From the NCBI GenBank assembly GCA_003635315.1, contig PYJD01000043.1:1-64000 (forward strand): a stretch of DNA of 64,000 bases, given 5' to 3'. Source of the stretch: Candidatus Poribacteria bacterium (lineage in GTDB: Bacteria; Poribacteria; WGA-4E; WGA-3G). Shown piece after piece: positions 1-9,167 of the stretch. The position numbers and the translations under genes were made by a program. The number at the start of each line of letters is the position of its first letter. Within the stretch, counting starts at the first letter, position 1. The notes under the pieces were generated by a model. The model was not told the origin of the DNA and searched no databases. It saw only the letters and a program-made list of their open reading frames with translations.

Positions 1-398
1 AGATGTGTGATTTGAGCATCTTGAGTGAGACTTCCACGTAAGGTTTTTCCATCTATCGCTACCGCCTTCATATCTTCTTCAGTCATAGCTGTGAACACTT
101 CAGGTGCCCACTCACTGAGTGTTTTTTCTAAAGCGAGAACGTCTAAATCTCTGAAACAATAATAGAGTGTTGAAGCACAAGGTGTCTTCGGATAAGTGAA
201 CCCAAGTGCTATAGCAAAATCGGGTGGGTAAGTCCGTCCCCATTGTGCGATAGCACTATAACTGCGATATCCACACATCATGGCAACCACGGAAAGCCCT
301 AAGATAGCAGATAACGGATGTCGTTTTCCACGAGGGTTGCGTTTATCAGGAACTTCTGCTAATTTATTCAATAAGTGGCGATGATTTTCATTCGTCAT
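1..398 (-). CDS. ISAs1-family transposase, N-terminal part (runs off the window)
   Basis: A reading frame opens at the ATG at 398 after a good GGAGG ribosome site and stays open to the window edge (132 codons seen). It begins MTNENHRHLLNKLAEVPDKR, followed by KRHPLSAILGLSVVAMMCGYRSYSAIAQWG and later VAIDGKTLRGS. The LAEVPDxR/RxPLxAxL start and the AIDGKTLRGS block containing the first catalytic Asp of the DDE nuclease are the hallmarks of the DDE_Tnp_1-associated region of ISAs1/H-repeat transposases. The C-terminal half with the remaining acidic residues lies outside the window, so intactness cannot be judged. Confidence 0.85.
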   Translation of the reverse strand, partial: MTNENHRHLLNKLAEVPDKRNPRGKRHPLSAILGLSVVAMMCGYRSYSAIAQWGRTYPPDFAIALGFTYPKTPCASTLYYCFRDLDVLALEKTLSEWAPEVFTAMTEEDMKAVAIDGKTLRGSLTQDAQITH

Positions 399-444
399 TT
401 TTACCTCCAAAGAATAATGCTAAAATAAAACTTTGAGGTAAAGT

Positions 445-484
445 ATATCAGATATGGCGTGACTTCTCACGCCATATCTGATAT
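445..484. repeat. 18-bp perfect inverted repeat upstream of the IS transposase
   Basis: Two perfect 18-bp arms (ATATCAGATATGGCGTGA and its complement) surround a 4-nt loop CTTC. It lies about 45 bp upstream of the transposase start and 60 bp before the consensus promoter of the next gene. It lacks a strong T-run, so it is either part of the insertion-sequence end region, an operator-like palindrome, or a weak terminator. Confidence 0.6.
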
Positions 485-546
485 CTAAAAAATATACGCC
501 AACTAATATCGACAATTGAATACCTCTGTCAGGGTTTCCCTTTTCC

Positions 547-575
547 TTGACAAAGCCAATATTGAATGATATAAT
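547..575 (+). promoter_or_regulatory. Consensus sigma70-type promoter for the crystallin/ThuA-flotillin gene run
   Basis: TTGACA at 547-552 and TATAAT at 570-575 are separated by exactly 17 bp, about 60 bp before the ATG at 635. It should drive the gene at 635 and, with only 40 bp to the next start, the flotillin gene. Confidence 0.75.
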
Positions 576-634
576 ATAATTATTATCAAGCCTATTATAA
601 CATATATACATTACCTTCAACGAAAGGCAAAAAT

Positions 635-2050
635 ATGGCAAGTATGCCGAGGTTAGTCGTTGAAGTCTTTGAGCATGTCAATTATCAAGGACGGAAGGTA
701 ACCCTCATAGAATCTGTTCCAAGTACAATTGAAATTGGTGCCCAGGATATAATCTCTTCAATAAAGATATATCAGGGTCCAGGATTCAATGCGTCTCCTA
801 ACTACAAAGCTATTTTTCATGAGCATGTAAAATTTCAAGGGAGACGATTAGTATTAGCACCAGGATTCTACCCTAATATACATGAAGTTCCATATAATTT
901 CGGGGATGCCATTTCATCTGTTAGTTTCAGTCCAGCTGCACATCCCACACCTCCAGAATACGGAACTATTCCTGTCATCATAGAAGTTTTTCGAGATATT
1001 GATTTTAGCGGGCAACGAAACGTTATCCTCCGAGATGTGAGTTCAATGTTCGAAATTGGTATCAATGATACCATATCCTCTGTCCGGATTCAACGTGGAC
1101 CGAATTTCCCTTTCAGCGGGTGTCATATCCTTTTTTATGAGCATGTAAATTTTGAAGGGCGTAGGCTTAACCTGAGTCTAAACTCCCGAGAATTCCAAAT
1201 GTCCTTCAGAAATTTACGGTCACTTCCTCACTCCCAATCGTTTTCTGATATTATTTCATCCCTAAAAATAGTACCGTTAGGTGTATTCAGAGTGTTAATT
1301 GTTGTTAGCGACAGTTTAACCGGTGAACCTGCGGTTTTAGAATCCCTTACATCGCTGGAAGGTTTAGAATTTCAATATACAACGGTTTTTATCAATGACA
1401 ACCCTGATAATCGTGGGGATGCACGCAATGCTACAAAACTATCCAATATTTTACTCTCTGATTTTGACATAATCTGGTTTACTTGGAATGGTCCAGGACA
1501 CGACGGTGAATATTTCGTTGAAGACGCAGAAGAGGAAATCAAGGACTTTGTCAGAAAAGGTGGAATTGTTTGGGCATCAGCAATGGATAACCATATTATT
1601 CGTCCTGATGGAGTGAATATAACTGAACCTACATGGCGAGGGGATTGGATGCCTGTTGATCGACATCCAATCAAGGTCATAAATTCTGAGGATTCAAATC
1701 TCACTGTCACAGAAGATGGACAAAAAACTGGAATGTTTACATGGCCACATAAGATCAATGTTGACACTTTGATAACTGATGATCATTGGGTTACGAATGA
1801 TCCAAGTTATCGTAAATTGGCAGTGAGAGAAGATAATGGCGACGCTGCAAGTGTGTTATTGCCATGGGGTGAGGGATACTATGTTACCTTTGCTATAGAT
1901 ACAAGGGATGAACATCGCACTGCTATCGCTAAACCTTTAATCGAAAATACTCTTTGTTATTTAGCAAGCCTTGCATGGCAAACCTCTCCACGACAACCTC
2001 TTAGGGGACGTTATCGCACAACCCAGAATAGTGACTTAAAGTTCCGGTAA
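635..2050 (+). CDS. Beta/gamma-crystallin-repeat protein with C-terminal ThuA-like domain
   Basis: 471 aa. Residues about 5-215 hold four beta/gamma-crystallin-like repeats, each with a (F/Y)EHVNYQGR-type start and an (D/N)xISSxxI end (VFEHVNYQGR...DIISSIKI; FHEHVKFQGR...DAISSVSF; VFRDIDFSGQR...DTISSVRI; FYEHVNFEGR...DIISSLKI), the pattern of Ca-binding crystallin Greek keys. Residues about 220-455 (FRVLIVVSD, DIIWFTWNGPGHDGEY, FVRKGGIVWASAMDN, WGEGYYVTFAIDTRDE) resemble ThuA/class I glutamine amidotransferase-like folds used in sugar-related or trehalose-utilisation proteins; a catalytic Cys is not evident. No signal peptide is visible, so a cytoplasmic location is likely. It is followed after 40 bp by the flotillin gene, suggesting a membrane-stress or envelope role, which is inference. 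The start is supported by an AAAGG site. Confidence 0.8.
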   Translation: MASMPRLVVEVFEHVNYQGRKVTLIESVPSTIEIGAQDIISSIKIYQGPGFNASPNYKAIFHEHVKFQGRRLVLAPGFYPNIHEVPYNFGDAISSVSFSPAAHPTPPEYGTIPVIIEVFRDIDFSGQRNVILRDVSSMFEIGINDTISSVRIQRGPNFPFSGCHILFYEHVNFEGRRLNLSLNSREFQMSFRNLRSLPHSQSFSDIISSLKIVPLGVFRVLIVVSDSLTGEPAVLESLTSLEGLEFQYTTVFINDNPDNRGDARNATKLSNILLSDFDIIWFTWNGPGHDGEYFVEDAEEEIKDFVRKGGIVWASAMDNHIIRPDGVNITEPTWRGDWMPVDRHPIKVINSEDSNLTVTEDGQKTGMFTWPHKINVDTLITDDHWVTNDPSYRKLAVREDNGDAASVLLPWGEGYYVTFAIDTRDEHRTAIAKPLIENTLCYLASLAWQTSPRQPLRGRYRTTQNSDLKFR

Positions 2051-2090
2051 GAACATTTTCTTAAAGTATGCTTTACTATAGGAGAAATTA

Positions 2091-4130
2091 ATGCGTTTTA
2101 TTTTTGTTGTTGTTTTCCTTATTGCCGTCGCTGTTGCTGTCGGATGGTTTACTTTTAGCTTTTTTGACAATGTGCAAACAGCTGCACGAGTAATGATAGC
2201 CGGCGGAGTCGTATTGCTTGGGCTCTTAATAGCTTTCGGTATTTCTGTTATAAGGTATCGGATACCTAAAGCGGATATAGCACTTGTAAGGACTGGGGGT
2301 GCGAAAGCCAAAATTAACATTACTGGTGGCCTCTGGGTTAACACGATTATTCACGAAATTAAAGAGATTTCACTCAACACTATGCGAATTGAAGTGTTGC
2401 GCGAACAGTCCGATTCTCTGATAACTCTTGACCTTAACAGGGCAGACATTGAGGTCGTTTTCTATCTAAAAGTAGACCCTGATGAGGACGATATTCTAAA
2501 GGCAGCTCAAGCTCTCGGCGATAAATCTATGACACCAGAGACAGTTCGTGAACTAATTGAACCTATGTTAGATGGTGCCTTAAGAAGTGTTGCTGCGGAA
2601 AGTGATATTCAAGACCTACTTCAGAAGCGAATTGAATTTGCAATGAATGTTGAACGGACTGTTGGAGATAGTCTCAAAGATGATAACGGATTGACGCTTG
2701 ATACGGTGTCAATTATTCGTGTTGATCAAACTCCTATAGAGATGTTAGATGTCGAAAACAGATTTGATGCTGTCGGTATACGGGAAATTACCGACATCAC
2801 TGCTGATCAAGCACGTGAAAAAGAGCGAATCATACAACAGAAAGAAGCGGATATCGTTGAAATTGAAGTATTAGCCAGAATCCGTAAACTTGCAGCCGAA
2901 CAGGAAGAGGAATGGGCTGTGTCTGATCAACAGAAAAATATCGCTATATTTGCTGCTGAACGAGAAGCGGAAACGATTAAATTCCAGTTCGAAATGGAGC
3001 AGAGCGTTCAGGAACGTGAATATGAAATGAAACAGGAAGTCGAACGGGCACGCATCGCACAAGAACAGGTTGTTGTCGAAAGAGAAATTGAAATGAATCG
3101 TGATGTGGAAGTCGCTCGTGTCCAACAAGAGCAAATAGTTCAAGAACGCGAAATTGAGAAGAATCTTATTGTTGAAACCAGACAGATTGAACAATCGAAA
3201 GTTGTTCAACTCGCAGAAATTGAACAGCATCTCATCGTGCAAATGGAAAAGATTGAACAGGAACAGACCATTGACGTTAGAGAAATAGAAAAACAATTGA
3301 TGGTCGAGAAAGCTCGTATTGCTCAGGAAGAGGGTGTTGAGCTGCGAAATGTTGAGCGAGAATTACAAGTTCAGACTGCTAAGCTGTCTCAAGAACAACA
3401 AGTACAACAACGTGAAATTGAGAAACATCTCGTTGTTGAAACTGCTCAAATTGACCAGAATCGACAGGTCGAACTCACTGAAATCAATAAGATGTTGGTT
3501 GTTGAGCAGTCTCGCATCAATCAAGAATTGCAGGTTGCTCTTGTTGACGAAGACAGGAAGATTGAAGTCGCAAGCAAACAGCAGGTCACTGCATTAGCAG
3601 AGAAAGAGAAATTGGTTGCAGAAGCAGAGCGAATGGGTGCAGAAGTTAATGTCACTGCTACGGAACAGATTATGGGTGCTGAATGGCAAAGAGATGTTGC
3701 AGTCCTTGGCGCGGAAGCCCAAGCGCAACCTATTGAACGACTTGCGGATGCTGTGTTATCAGAAGCTCGAGCAAAAGCACAAGGTGAAATGGCGGAATAT
3801 GAAGCTCGTAATGTTGCTGAACAACGTGTTCTTGTACAAGAGGCTATTTTGGAGTTAATTGAGGAAGCACCGGATATTGTTGAACAACTTATGCGGCCCG
3901 CTGAGAAAATTGATAGTATCAAGATTCTTGATATGGGGAATGATGGTAACGGAGGAGTCAATCGAAGCAGCATGGGGCGTCTTGCGAATGCATTACTCGA
4001 TACTGGGGCTATATCACCGATGCTCAAAGAACTCTTTAACTTTGCTGATGTTGATGCTGAAAAAGTCGCTGATAAAATCGCGGAATACCTTGCTGGATTG
4101 GTTAACCCTACCAACAGACCTGACGCTTAG
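2091..4130 (+). CDS. Flotillin-like SPFH-domain membrane scaffold protein with hendecad coiled coil
   Basis: 679 aa. Two hydrophobic segments at residues 1-24 and 34-55 anchor the N-terminus, followed by an SPFH/band-7 domain (about 60-225; KADIALVRTGGAKAKINITGG, DLNRADIEVVFYLKVDP). Residues 304-479 form eight exact 22-residue units of the type QxVxxREIEKxLxVExARIxQE, i.e. sixteen 11-residue hendecads, which predict a long right-handed coiled coil. The C-terminus (about 500-600) is Ala/Glu-rich as in YqiK/FloT-type flotillins. Flotillins organise membrane microdomains and oligomerise through the coiled coil. Start: ATG after GGAG. It probably shares a transcript with the preceding gene. Confidence 0.9.
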   Translation: MRFIFVVVFLIAVAVAVGWFTFSFFDNVQTAARVMIAGGVVLLGLLIAFGISVIRYRIPKADIALVRTGGAKAKINITGGLWVNTIIHEIKEISLNTMRIEVLREQSDSLITLDLNRADIEVVFYLKVDPDEDDILKAAQALGDKSMTPETVRELIEPMLDGALRSVAAESDIQDLLQKRIEFAMNVERTVGDSLKDDNGLTLDTVSIIRVDQTPIEMLDVENRFDAVGIREITDITADQAREKERIIQQKEADIVEIEVLARIRKLAAEQEEEWAVSDQQKNIAIFAAEREAETIKFQFEMEQSVQEREYEMKQEVERARIAQEQVVVEREIEMNRDVEVARVQQEQIVQEREIEKNLIVETRQIEQSKVVQLAEIEQHLIVQMEKIEQEQTIDVREIEKQLMVEKARIAQEEGVELRNVERELQVQTAKLSQEQQVQQREIEKHLVVETAQIDQNRQVELTEINKMLVVEQSRINQELQVALVDEDRKIEVASKQQVTALAEKEKLVAEAERMGAEVNVTATEQIMGAEWQRDVAVLGAEAQAQPIERLADAVLSEARAKAQGEMAEYEARNVAEQRVLVQEAILELIEEAPDIVEQLMRPAEKIDSIKILDMGNDGNGGVNRSSMGRLANALLDTGAISPMLKELFNFADVDAEKVADKIAEYLAGLVNPTNRPDA

Positions 4131-4227
4131 AATTATAGGTTTGTGACGCGATTGTCTTAACATATTTCGAGTAAAAATCTTGGTTGCCACCCTATACCGT
4201 ATCAGTTAATGGGACATACACAAAGTC

Positions 4228-5541
4228 ATGCGTCATCAGAGAATTCCTACCAGAAAGAAACGCATCAAAAACCAAAGGTGTCGTACCTGTAATTCTAATA
4301 ATGGCAAGCGTTCTTGTCCCGCTCTCAGTAACATGATAATCTGTCCTGAATGCTGTAGTGCTAAGCGCGCAAAAATTCCAGGATGCGACCAAAATTGTAA
4401 GTACTATAGTTCTCTCATCGTAAGTAGTCGAAGATTAGCATCCCCAGAATATCCAATTTATCGATGTATGATTAGCCGTTCTCGTGATACTGGAATGGTT
4501 ATTGTCGTCGGAACACGAAAAAGACCTGATGGAAAACTCAAGGCGATGTTCCTTCTCCTTGATCTTTGGAAAAAGGGAGTTCGCGACTGTTTCTATGATG
4601 CAAACCTTACTGAAAGACAATTTGAACGCGCTACACAAAGGTTTGGAAGCAGTTATGTAGAACCCGAACAACCACTTCCTGAAGAGGTTGTTGAACAACA
4701 AGAACCCGATGAAGAAGTGAAGGAGCAATTAGTTCGTGTTCCACGGAATACGCTGATTATTGAAGCAGAATCCGCAATACATTTTGATAATGGTGTGAAG
4801 CTTATTGAAGATCCGGAAGCATCAAACGGTAAAGCAATTGTTAGCGGAAAAGATGCTCGTGGATTATATGAACTATATATACCAAAGCCTGGAAAATGGT
4901 ATATATGGATCCGTGCATTTTTCCCAAAAGATGGTGAAGATTCATACTGGATTGGTATAGATAATGCTGATTCTTTTCCCCGTGATGAGCAAGGTGGTCC
5001 CAGCGCAGTAAGAGTTAGGGTAGAACCAGGAGATACATCAAAATGGGGACGTTGGTTATGGGATACCGCTACACATCCCCTTGGAAAGCGAATCCCTGGA
5101 TACTTTCGCATCAAAAGTAAAGGATACTACCGTATTTGGTCAAAAGGTAGAGAAATGGGGTCAAGATTAGATCAAATCCTACTAACTCGTTCCAGAAAAT
5201 TTAATCCGGAAACTGCATCCGAAGGTAAACCGATACCTATACTAACTGCCCCTCATCCTTATGAACCTGCTACCTTTGAAGATTGTCGAAAAATGATTCG
5301 TCATGCTGTGGAAATATCTAAAGCTGTACATACCGAATTTCCATGGGAGTTTCAATATTGGATTAACGACATCTGGGGTGACATCAGGAGATTTCCTGAA
5401 CATGAAGGTTCGCTTTACAAATGTCATAAATGTGATGCAGACTTACCAAGTCAAGCAGTTGACCTAATCAAACAACACGCCCATTCTGATGATATTCAAT
5501 TTTATATTCTATGTAGAAAATGTGGTGGTGAATTTGATTGA
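4228..5541 (+). CDS. Cys-rich zinc-ribbon protein with central carbohydrate-binding-like domain
   Basis: 437 aa, not a named family I can identify. The N-terminus has a dense cysteine cluster (CRTC, CPEC, C...C around residues 18-57) typical of a zinc-binding module. A negatively charged linker (about 148-170) leads to a beta-sandwich-like region from about 175 to 335 that starts LIIEAESA and contains GKWYIWIRAFFP, the pattern of CBM6/CBM35-like or DUF-type sugar-binding jelly rolls. The C-terminus has a second zinc ribbon (YKCHKCDADLP ... LCRKCGGEFD). No signal peptide. The 3' end overlaps the next gene. The start at 4228 lacks an obvious Shine-Dalgarno site. Confidence 0.75.
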   Translation: MRHQRIPTRKKRIKNQRCRTCNSNNGKRSCPALSNMIICPECCSAKRAKIPGCDQNCKYYSSLIVSSRRLASPEYPIYRCMISRSRDTGMVIVVGTRKRPDGKLKAMFLLLDLWKKGVRDCFYDANLTERQFERATQRFGSSYVEPEQPLPEEVVEQQEPDEEVKEQLVRVPRNTLIIEAESAIHFDNGVKLIEDPEASNGKAIVSGKDARGLYELYIPKPGKWYIWIRAFFPKDGEDSYWIGIDNADSFPRDEQGGPSAVRVRVEPGDTSKWGRWLWDTATHPLGKRIPGYFRIKSKGYYRIWSKGREMGSRLDQILLTRSRKFNPETASEGKPIPILTAPHPYEPATFEDCRKMIRHAVEISKAVHTEFPWEFQYWINDIWGDIRRFPEHEGSLYKCHKCDADLPSQAVDLIKQHAHSDDIQFYILCRKCGGEFD

Positions 5542-7702
5542 CAGGTCTCTTCTCTTTTTAATGTTGTGTGTTAGTAATCTTATTCTTTTCACTATCATAG
5601 GTCATTCAGCCCCACCTAATCCTTATCTCTATTTTGATATTGATAGCGACACTGGAACATTAACCCCAAAATCTCTTCCAGGACAAAATGCTGAACTCAG
5701 TGTTCTGCAATATATGCAAGCTTTGGATGGATGCTGTTTAGCCAGGGAGCAGAGCATCCTTCAACCAGATGGTATAGAATATGTACTCGCCCTCAAAATT
5801 GACTTCAGTGACCAACCCGGTAGAAGAAGTAGTGAAGAATTCAACGATTATCTTTTTGCTGAAACAGGTGTATCCTTAAAAACCTACTTCCGTGAAAACT
5901 CTTACAATCAGATGGATATCCAACCTGGACCTGTTGGTGGTGTTTTACCCGTTGGTGATAAATGGATTCGTGCACAGAAACCGATGTCCTATTACGGTGA
6001 AGGAAGAATATTGGTGCCACGTTATCAAGAATTAGTTGCTGAAGCGTGTAGAGCAATAGATAACAGCGTGGATTTTTCAAAGTATGATCGTAACAAAGAT
6101 GGGATTGTAGATCATCTATTTCTTATACATTCTGGTAATGATGAGGCATCTTCACAAGATGAAAATGATATATGGTCTATATTAACACCAAGTGTGAATA
6201 TAATCGTGGATGGGGTCCGTGTTGACACAGCAGTTGTTGTTGGTGAAGAACCCGATTCTGAAAAACCACACTTAGGAATATATTTTCATGAATTTTTTCA
6301 TGATTTTGGTGCTCCAGATGTATATGGACCAAACTTCACAGACGCACGAGATCATAAATGGGGATTAATGGGTCAATTCGGTCCTTTTCTCGGTCCTGAA
6401 GTTTTCGGGATTGGAAATGGATTAGCACCCAGCCATATCATGGGATATCTAAAATGGGATTTTGATGCTCGACCCGCAAATGGGAGAGTCGGGTGGATTA
6501 AACCTGTAGATATTACACAAAGTGGGGAAGTGTCTGTCCCAGCATTTGAACTATCCTCAAAAACAGATAAACTGTTTAAAATAGATATACCACATGAGAG
6601 GGAAACACTTACGATTTTTGGCATTGATTTACCATTACCCAATGCTTTAACAAACAGAGAATTTTTTCTTATTGAAAATCGTTATAAAAACTCTGGGGCT
6701 ACCTTCGATACTTATCTTCCAGAATCAGGGATTCTTATTTGGCATATTGATGAAACACAGGTGCGTCCCGAAGATAGTTTTGACGCGGGGTACCAGATTT
6801 GGCTTGAAGATCCGAATGATCCTGAACACCTTGGTATCCATCCTGAAGATCCGGGTATCATAAACATCAATACCATATCTGAAGGAGCAGCATATTCTGC
6901 CGATGATGACCAAACCGCTTTTACTCCGGGAACTTTACCAAATAGTAATTCTAACAAGGGAACACCAACCGGTATATCTATTACCAATATTGGACCGGAA
7001 GGTATGGTTATGAAGATGCTTGTTTCTTTTGGTGATACCTATGAACCGAATAATACTTTAGATACAGCTTTTCCTATCTATTACTCTCAAACCTATTATT
7101 CTTTTCTATACGATGCTTCAGATACAAAGGATTATTTTCAAATTGAAGCTGCTGGCGGTGTGACAATTCGAGCAACTTTTTCTGTTTTGTCTTCAGATGT
7201 GGATTATCGTTTATCACTTGTTACACCAACCGGAGAAACTGTGGCAACTGGAGAAAAAGCACCAAACACTTTAGAGTATCAAATACTTTACCAACCTATT
7301 GCAAAACAAACGTTGTATCTCTTAATATCATCAAATAACGGGTTTAGCAGCACAGCTACTTATCGACTATTTGTTGAACAATTAGAACCCGGTCCTTTTG
7401 ATTTTTATGAGACACGTGTTTATCCAAATCCGTTTCGTTTCGTGACACCTGAAATGACGTTTTCCTACCAACTATTTCCATCCCAATCTGCGGATAACGT
7501 GTCTCTTGATATTTATACTATTAAAGGCGAGAATGTCTACCGCAACAAACATCAGGATGTATTCGCCCCTGGAGAATTCCGTTGGAATGGATCTAATCTC
7601 CATGGTACACCACTCGCAGCGGGAGTATATATTTATCGATTATCAGCTTCTCAGGCAGATACAGTTATTCAAGACATCGGTAAGTTTATAATTCTTAGAT
7701 AG
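5489..7702 (+). CDS. Secreted M6-family (immune inhibitor A-like) metalloprotease with PPC and FlgD/T9SS-like C-terminal domains
   Basis: Up to 737 aa. The zinc site HEFFHDFGAPDVYG (HExxH near residue 267) and WGLMGQFG downstream identify an M6 peptidase. A DRNKDGIVDHL loop near residue 203 looks like a Ca-binding EF-type loop. Residues about 510-640 match a bacterial pre-peptidase C-terminal (PPC) domain, starting DTYEPNNTLDTA. The last ~90 residues (VYPNPFRFV ... LAAGVYIYRL) are a FlgD-Ig/T9SS-type sorting-like domain. The ATG at 5489 gives a long N-terminus; GTG at 5522-5528 or TTG at 5534 would yield a cleaner signal peptide (LIDRSLLFLMLCVSNLILF), overlapping the upstream stop, and is more likely in vivo. 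Confidence 0.88.
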   Translation: MIFNFIFYVENVVVNLIDRSLLFLMLCVSNLILFTIIGHSAPPNPYLYFDIDSDTGTLTPKSLPGQNAELSVLQYMQALDGCCLAREQSILQPDGIEYVLALKIDFSDQPGRRSSEEFNDYLFAETGVSLKTYFRENSYNQMDIQPGPVGGVLPVGDKWIRAQKPMSYYGEGRILVPRYQELVAEACRAIDNSVDFSKYDRNKDGIVDHLFLIHSGNDEASSQDENDIWSILTPSVNIIVDGVRVDTAVVVGEEPDSEKPHLGIYFHEFFHDFGAPDVYGPNFTDARDHKWGLMGQFGPFLGPEVFGIGNGLAPSHIMGYLKWDFDARPANGRVGWIKPVDITQSGEVSVPAFELSSKTDKLFKIDIPHERETLTIFGIDLPLPNALTNREFFLIENRYKNSGATFDTYLPESGILIWHIDETQVRPEDSFDAGYQIWLEDPNDPEHLGIHPEDPGIININTISEGAAYSADDDQTAFTPGTLPNSNSNKGTPTGISITNIGPEGMVMKMLVSFGDTYEPNNTLDTAFPIYYSQTYYSFLYDASDTKDYFQIEAAGGVTIRATFSVLSSDVDYRLSLVTPTGETVATGEKAPNTLEYQILYQPIAKQTLYLLISSNNGFSSTATYRLFVEQLEPGPFDFYETRVYPNPFRFVTPEMTFSYQLFPSQSADNVSLDIYTIKGENVYRNKHQDVFAPGEFRWNGSNLHGTPLAAGVYIYRLSASQADTVIQDIGKFIILR

Positions 7703-7920
7703 TTTATTCCAACTGTGCAGGTTCCGTTCAACCTACATGAGATGTACATATCCATCTGAATGTGTTTTACCTTGTGAAAAACGACTTTGAATATATTCCC
7801 ATCAACATTATTATGTTGTTGACTAAAATTTGTAGTTATGGTAACTTAAAATCACGTCTATTGGACAAACATCTAACCAGTTGCCATACTCATATGGTAG
7901 GCAAGGAGGCAATTTTATCA

Positions 7921-9048
7921 ATGAAAATTTTCAATCAACAGAAAAAAAACTATAAGCATCCTCCAAGGATTATGGACTGGAGTTTAAGGAAGAGCAGGTT
8001 TGAAGGATACGGTATACTGCTGAATCTTGGGATGCTTTTTCTGTTAGGATTCGTCATATCAGGGTGTGGTCAATCCTTACAAAGTCTGTCACCAGTACAA
8101 CCCGTTCATAATATTGCAGATGCATTAATGGAACAAAGTATAGATCCCTCAGCAGATATAGTTATACCTGCAATACCATCAGAAGATCTTGCTAAACCTG
8201 TATTAGATAAACACGGTTTAGACACCGTAGGATTCCGGCTTGTTAAGGCAGAGGAGGCAAATACAAAGAATCTCTCCTATATAGTTGCCTATTCAGAATA
8301 CGCATATTCTTTTGATGATTGGAAGGCATTTCTGACAGACTGGGCTGATGTACAACCCCAGATTGAATTACCTAAAGAAAACGAAGACAGGAAGAATGTC
8401 GATGTAATGCTTATTTCTGATTATCCACAAGCTTTTAGTGTACAGGCACGCCAGCCTTTCCTCACAAAAACCCGTGATGGCATCACCGTTTCCATCTGTT
8501 ATTGGCGTAGTGCGGATCTTGATCGGAAGTATAATATCGGTAATGCATTTTCTCCCTTCTATGAAACTGAGGCACTCCACCAAGGGGACAAGACAGATGT
8601 GTATTACGTGAAGATTACTAATGAACGGGAGAATGATATCATTATTGATGTGAAGAAATGCTCTATTGAGGATCAAGGCGAGAATGTATATCCAGGTATG
8701 GATTACGAGGATTTAAGAGATCGATTCCTACTTATGCCGCGCGCTACAGGACTCTATGTTAAAAACGGTCTTGAAACAGCAAAAGAGATTTTACTTGAAA
8801 AAAGGATGCCTATAGTTCAAAGGCAGGTAGGGGCAAATAGAACCGGAGTTAAACCTGGTGAAAGTGTAGAAGGATTTATTCCATTTATCGAAATCAAACA
8901 TAACGCAGTTGATCTGACAGTGACGATTCCAATTGAAAAAGCACCACCTCCAGGTGGCGTCCAGCGATATCAAACTATAGATTTCGATTTTCCATTCACA
9001 CATAATAGGGGTATTCGGAACGCTCAACCTTCACCACAAAGATATTAG
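7921..9048 (+). CDS. Predicted lipoprotein of unknown function
   Basis: About 375 aa from the ATG at 7921, chosen because AAGGAGG lies just upstream; the open frame extends back to 7762 but that part has no signal-like features. After a basic N-terminus, a hydrophobic stretch LLNLGMLFLLGFVISGC ends in a lipobox (VISGC), so the protein is probably a membrane-anchored lipoprotein. The body has no motif I recognise; it is hydrophilic with several beta-rich segments (VYYVKITNERENDIIIDVKKC). It follows the protease gene by ~220 bp in the same direction and ends at a strong terminator. Confidence 0.75.
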   Translation: MKIFNQQKKNYKHPPRIMDWSLRKSRFEGYGILLNLGMLFLLGFVISGCGQSLQSLSPVQPVHNIADALMEQSIDPSADIVIPAIPSEDLAKPVLDKHGLDTVGFRLVKAEEANTKNLSYIVAYSEYAYSFDDWKAFLTDWADVQPQIELPKENEDRKNVDVMLISDYPQAFSVQARQPFLTKTRDGITVSICYWRSADLDRKYNIGNAFSPFYETEALHQGDKTDVYYVKITNERENDIIIDVKKCSIEDQGENVYPGMDYEDLRDRFLLMPRATGLYVKNGLETAKEILLEKRMPIVQRQVGANRTGVKPGESVEGFIPFIEIKHNAVDLTVTIPIEKAPPPGGVQRYQTIDFDFPFTHNRGIRNAQPSPQRY

Positions 9049-9094
9049 AATTCACCGGGTAGTTATCTTCTATCTTATCGCATATTATTCTAAT

Positions 9095-9127
9095 AAGGCG
9101 TTCAGTCAATAGTATTGAACGCCTTTT
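9095..9127. terminator. Bidirectional intrinsic terminator
   Basis: Arms AAGGCGTTCA / TGAACGCCTT with an 11-nt loop, followed by TTTT on the plus strand. It sits between the convergent lipoprotein and helicase genes. Confidence 0.8.
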
Positions 9128-9167
9128 CTATTGAAATTCCAACGGGAGTCGTCTGAAAAGATATGAA

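Noticed and set aside
3521-4114. Long minus-strand frame opposite the flotillin gene
   Set aside because: Shadow of a strongly biased coding strand; no ribosome site or family features.
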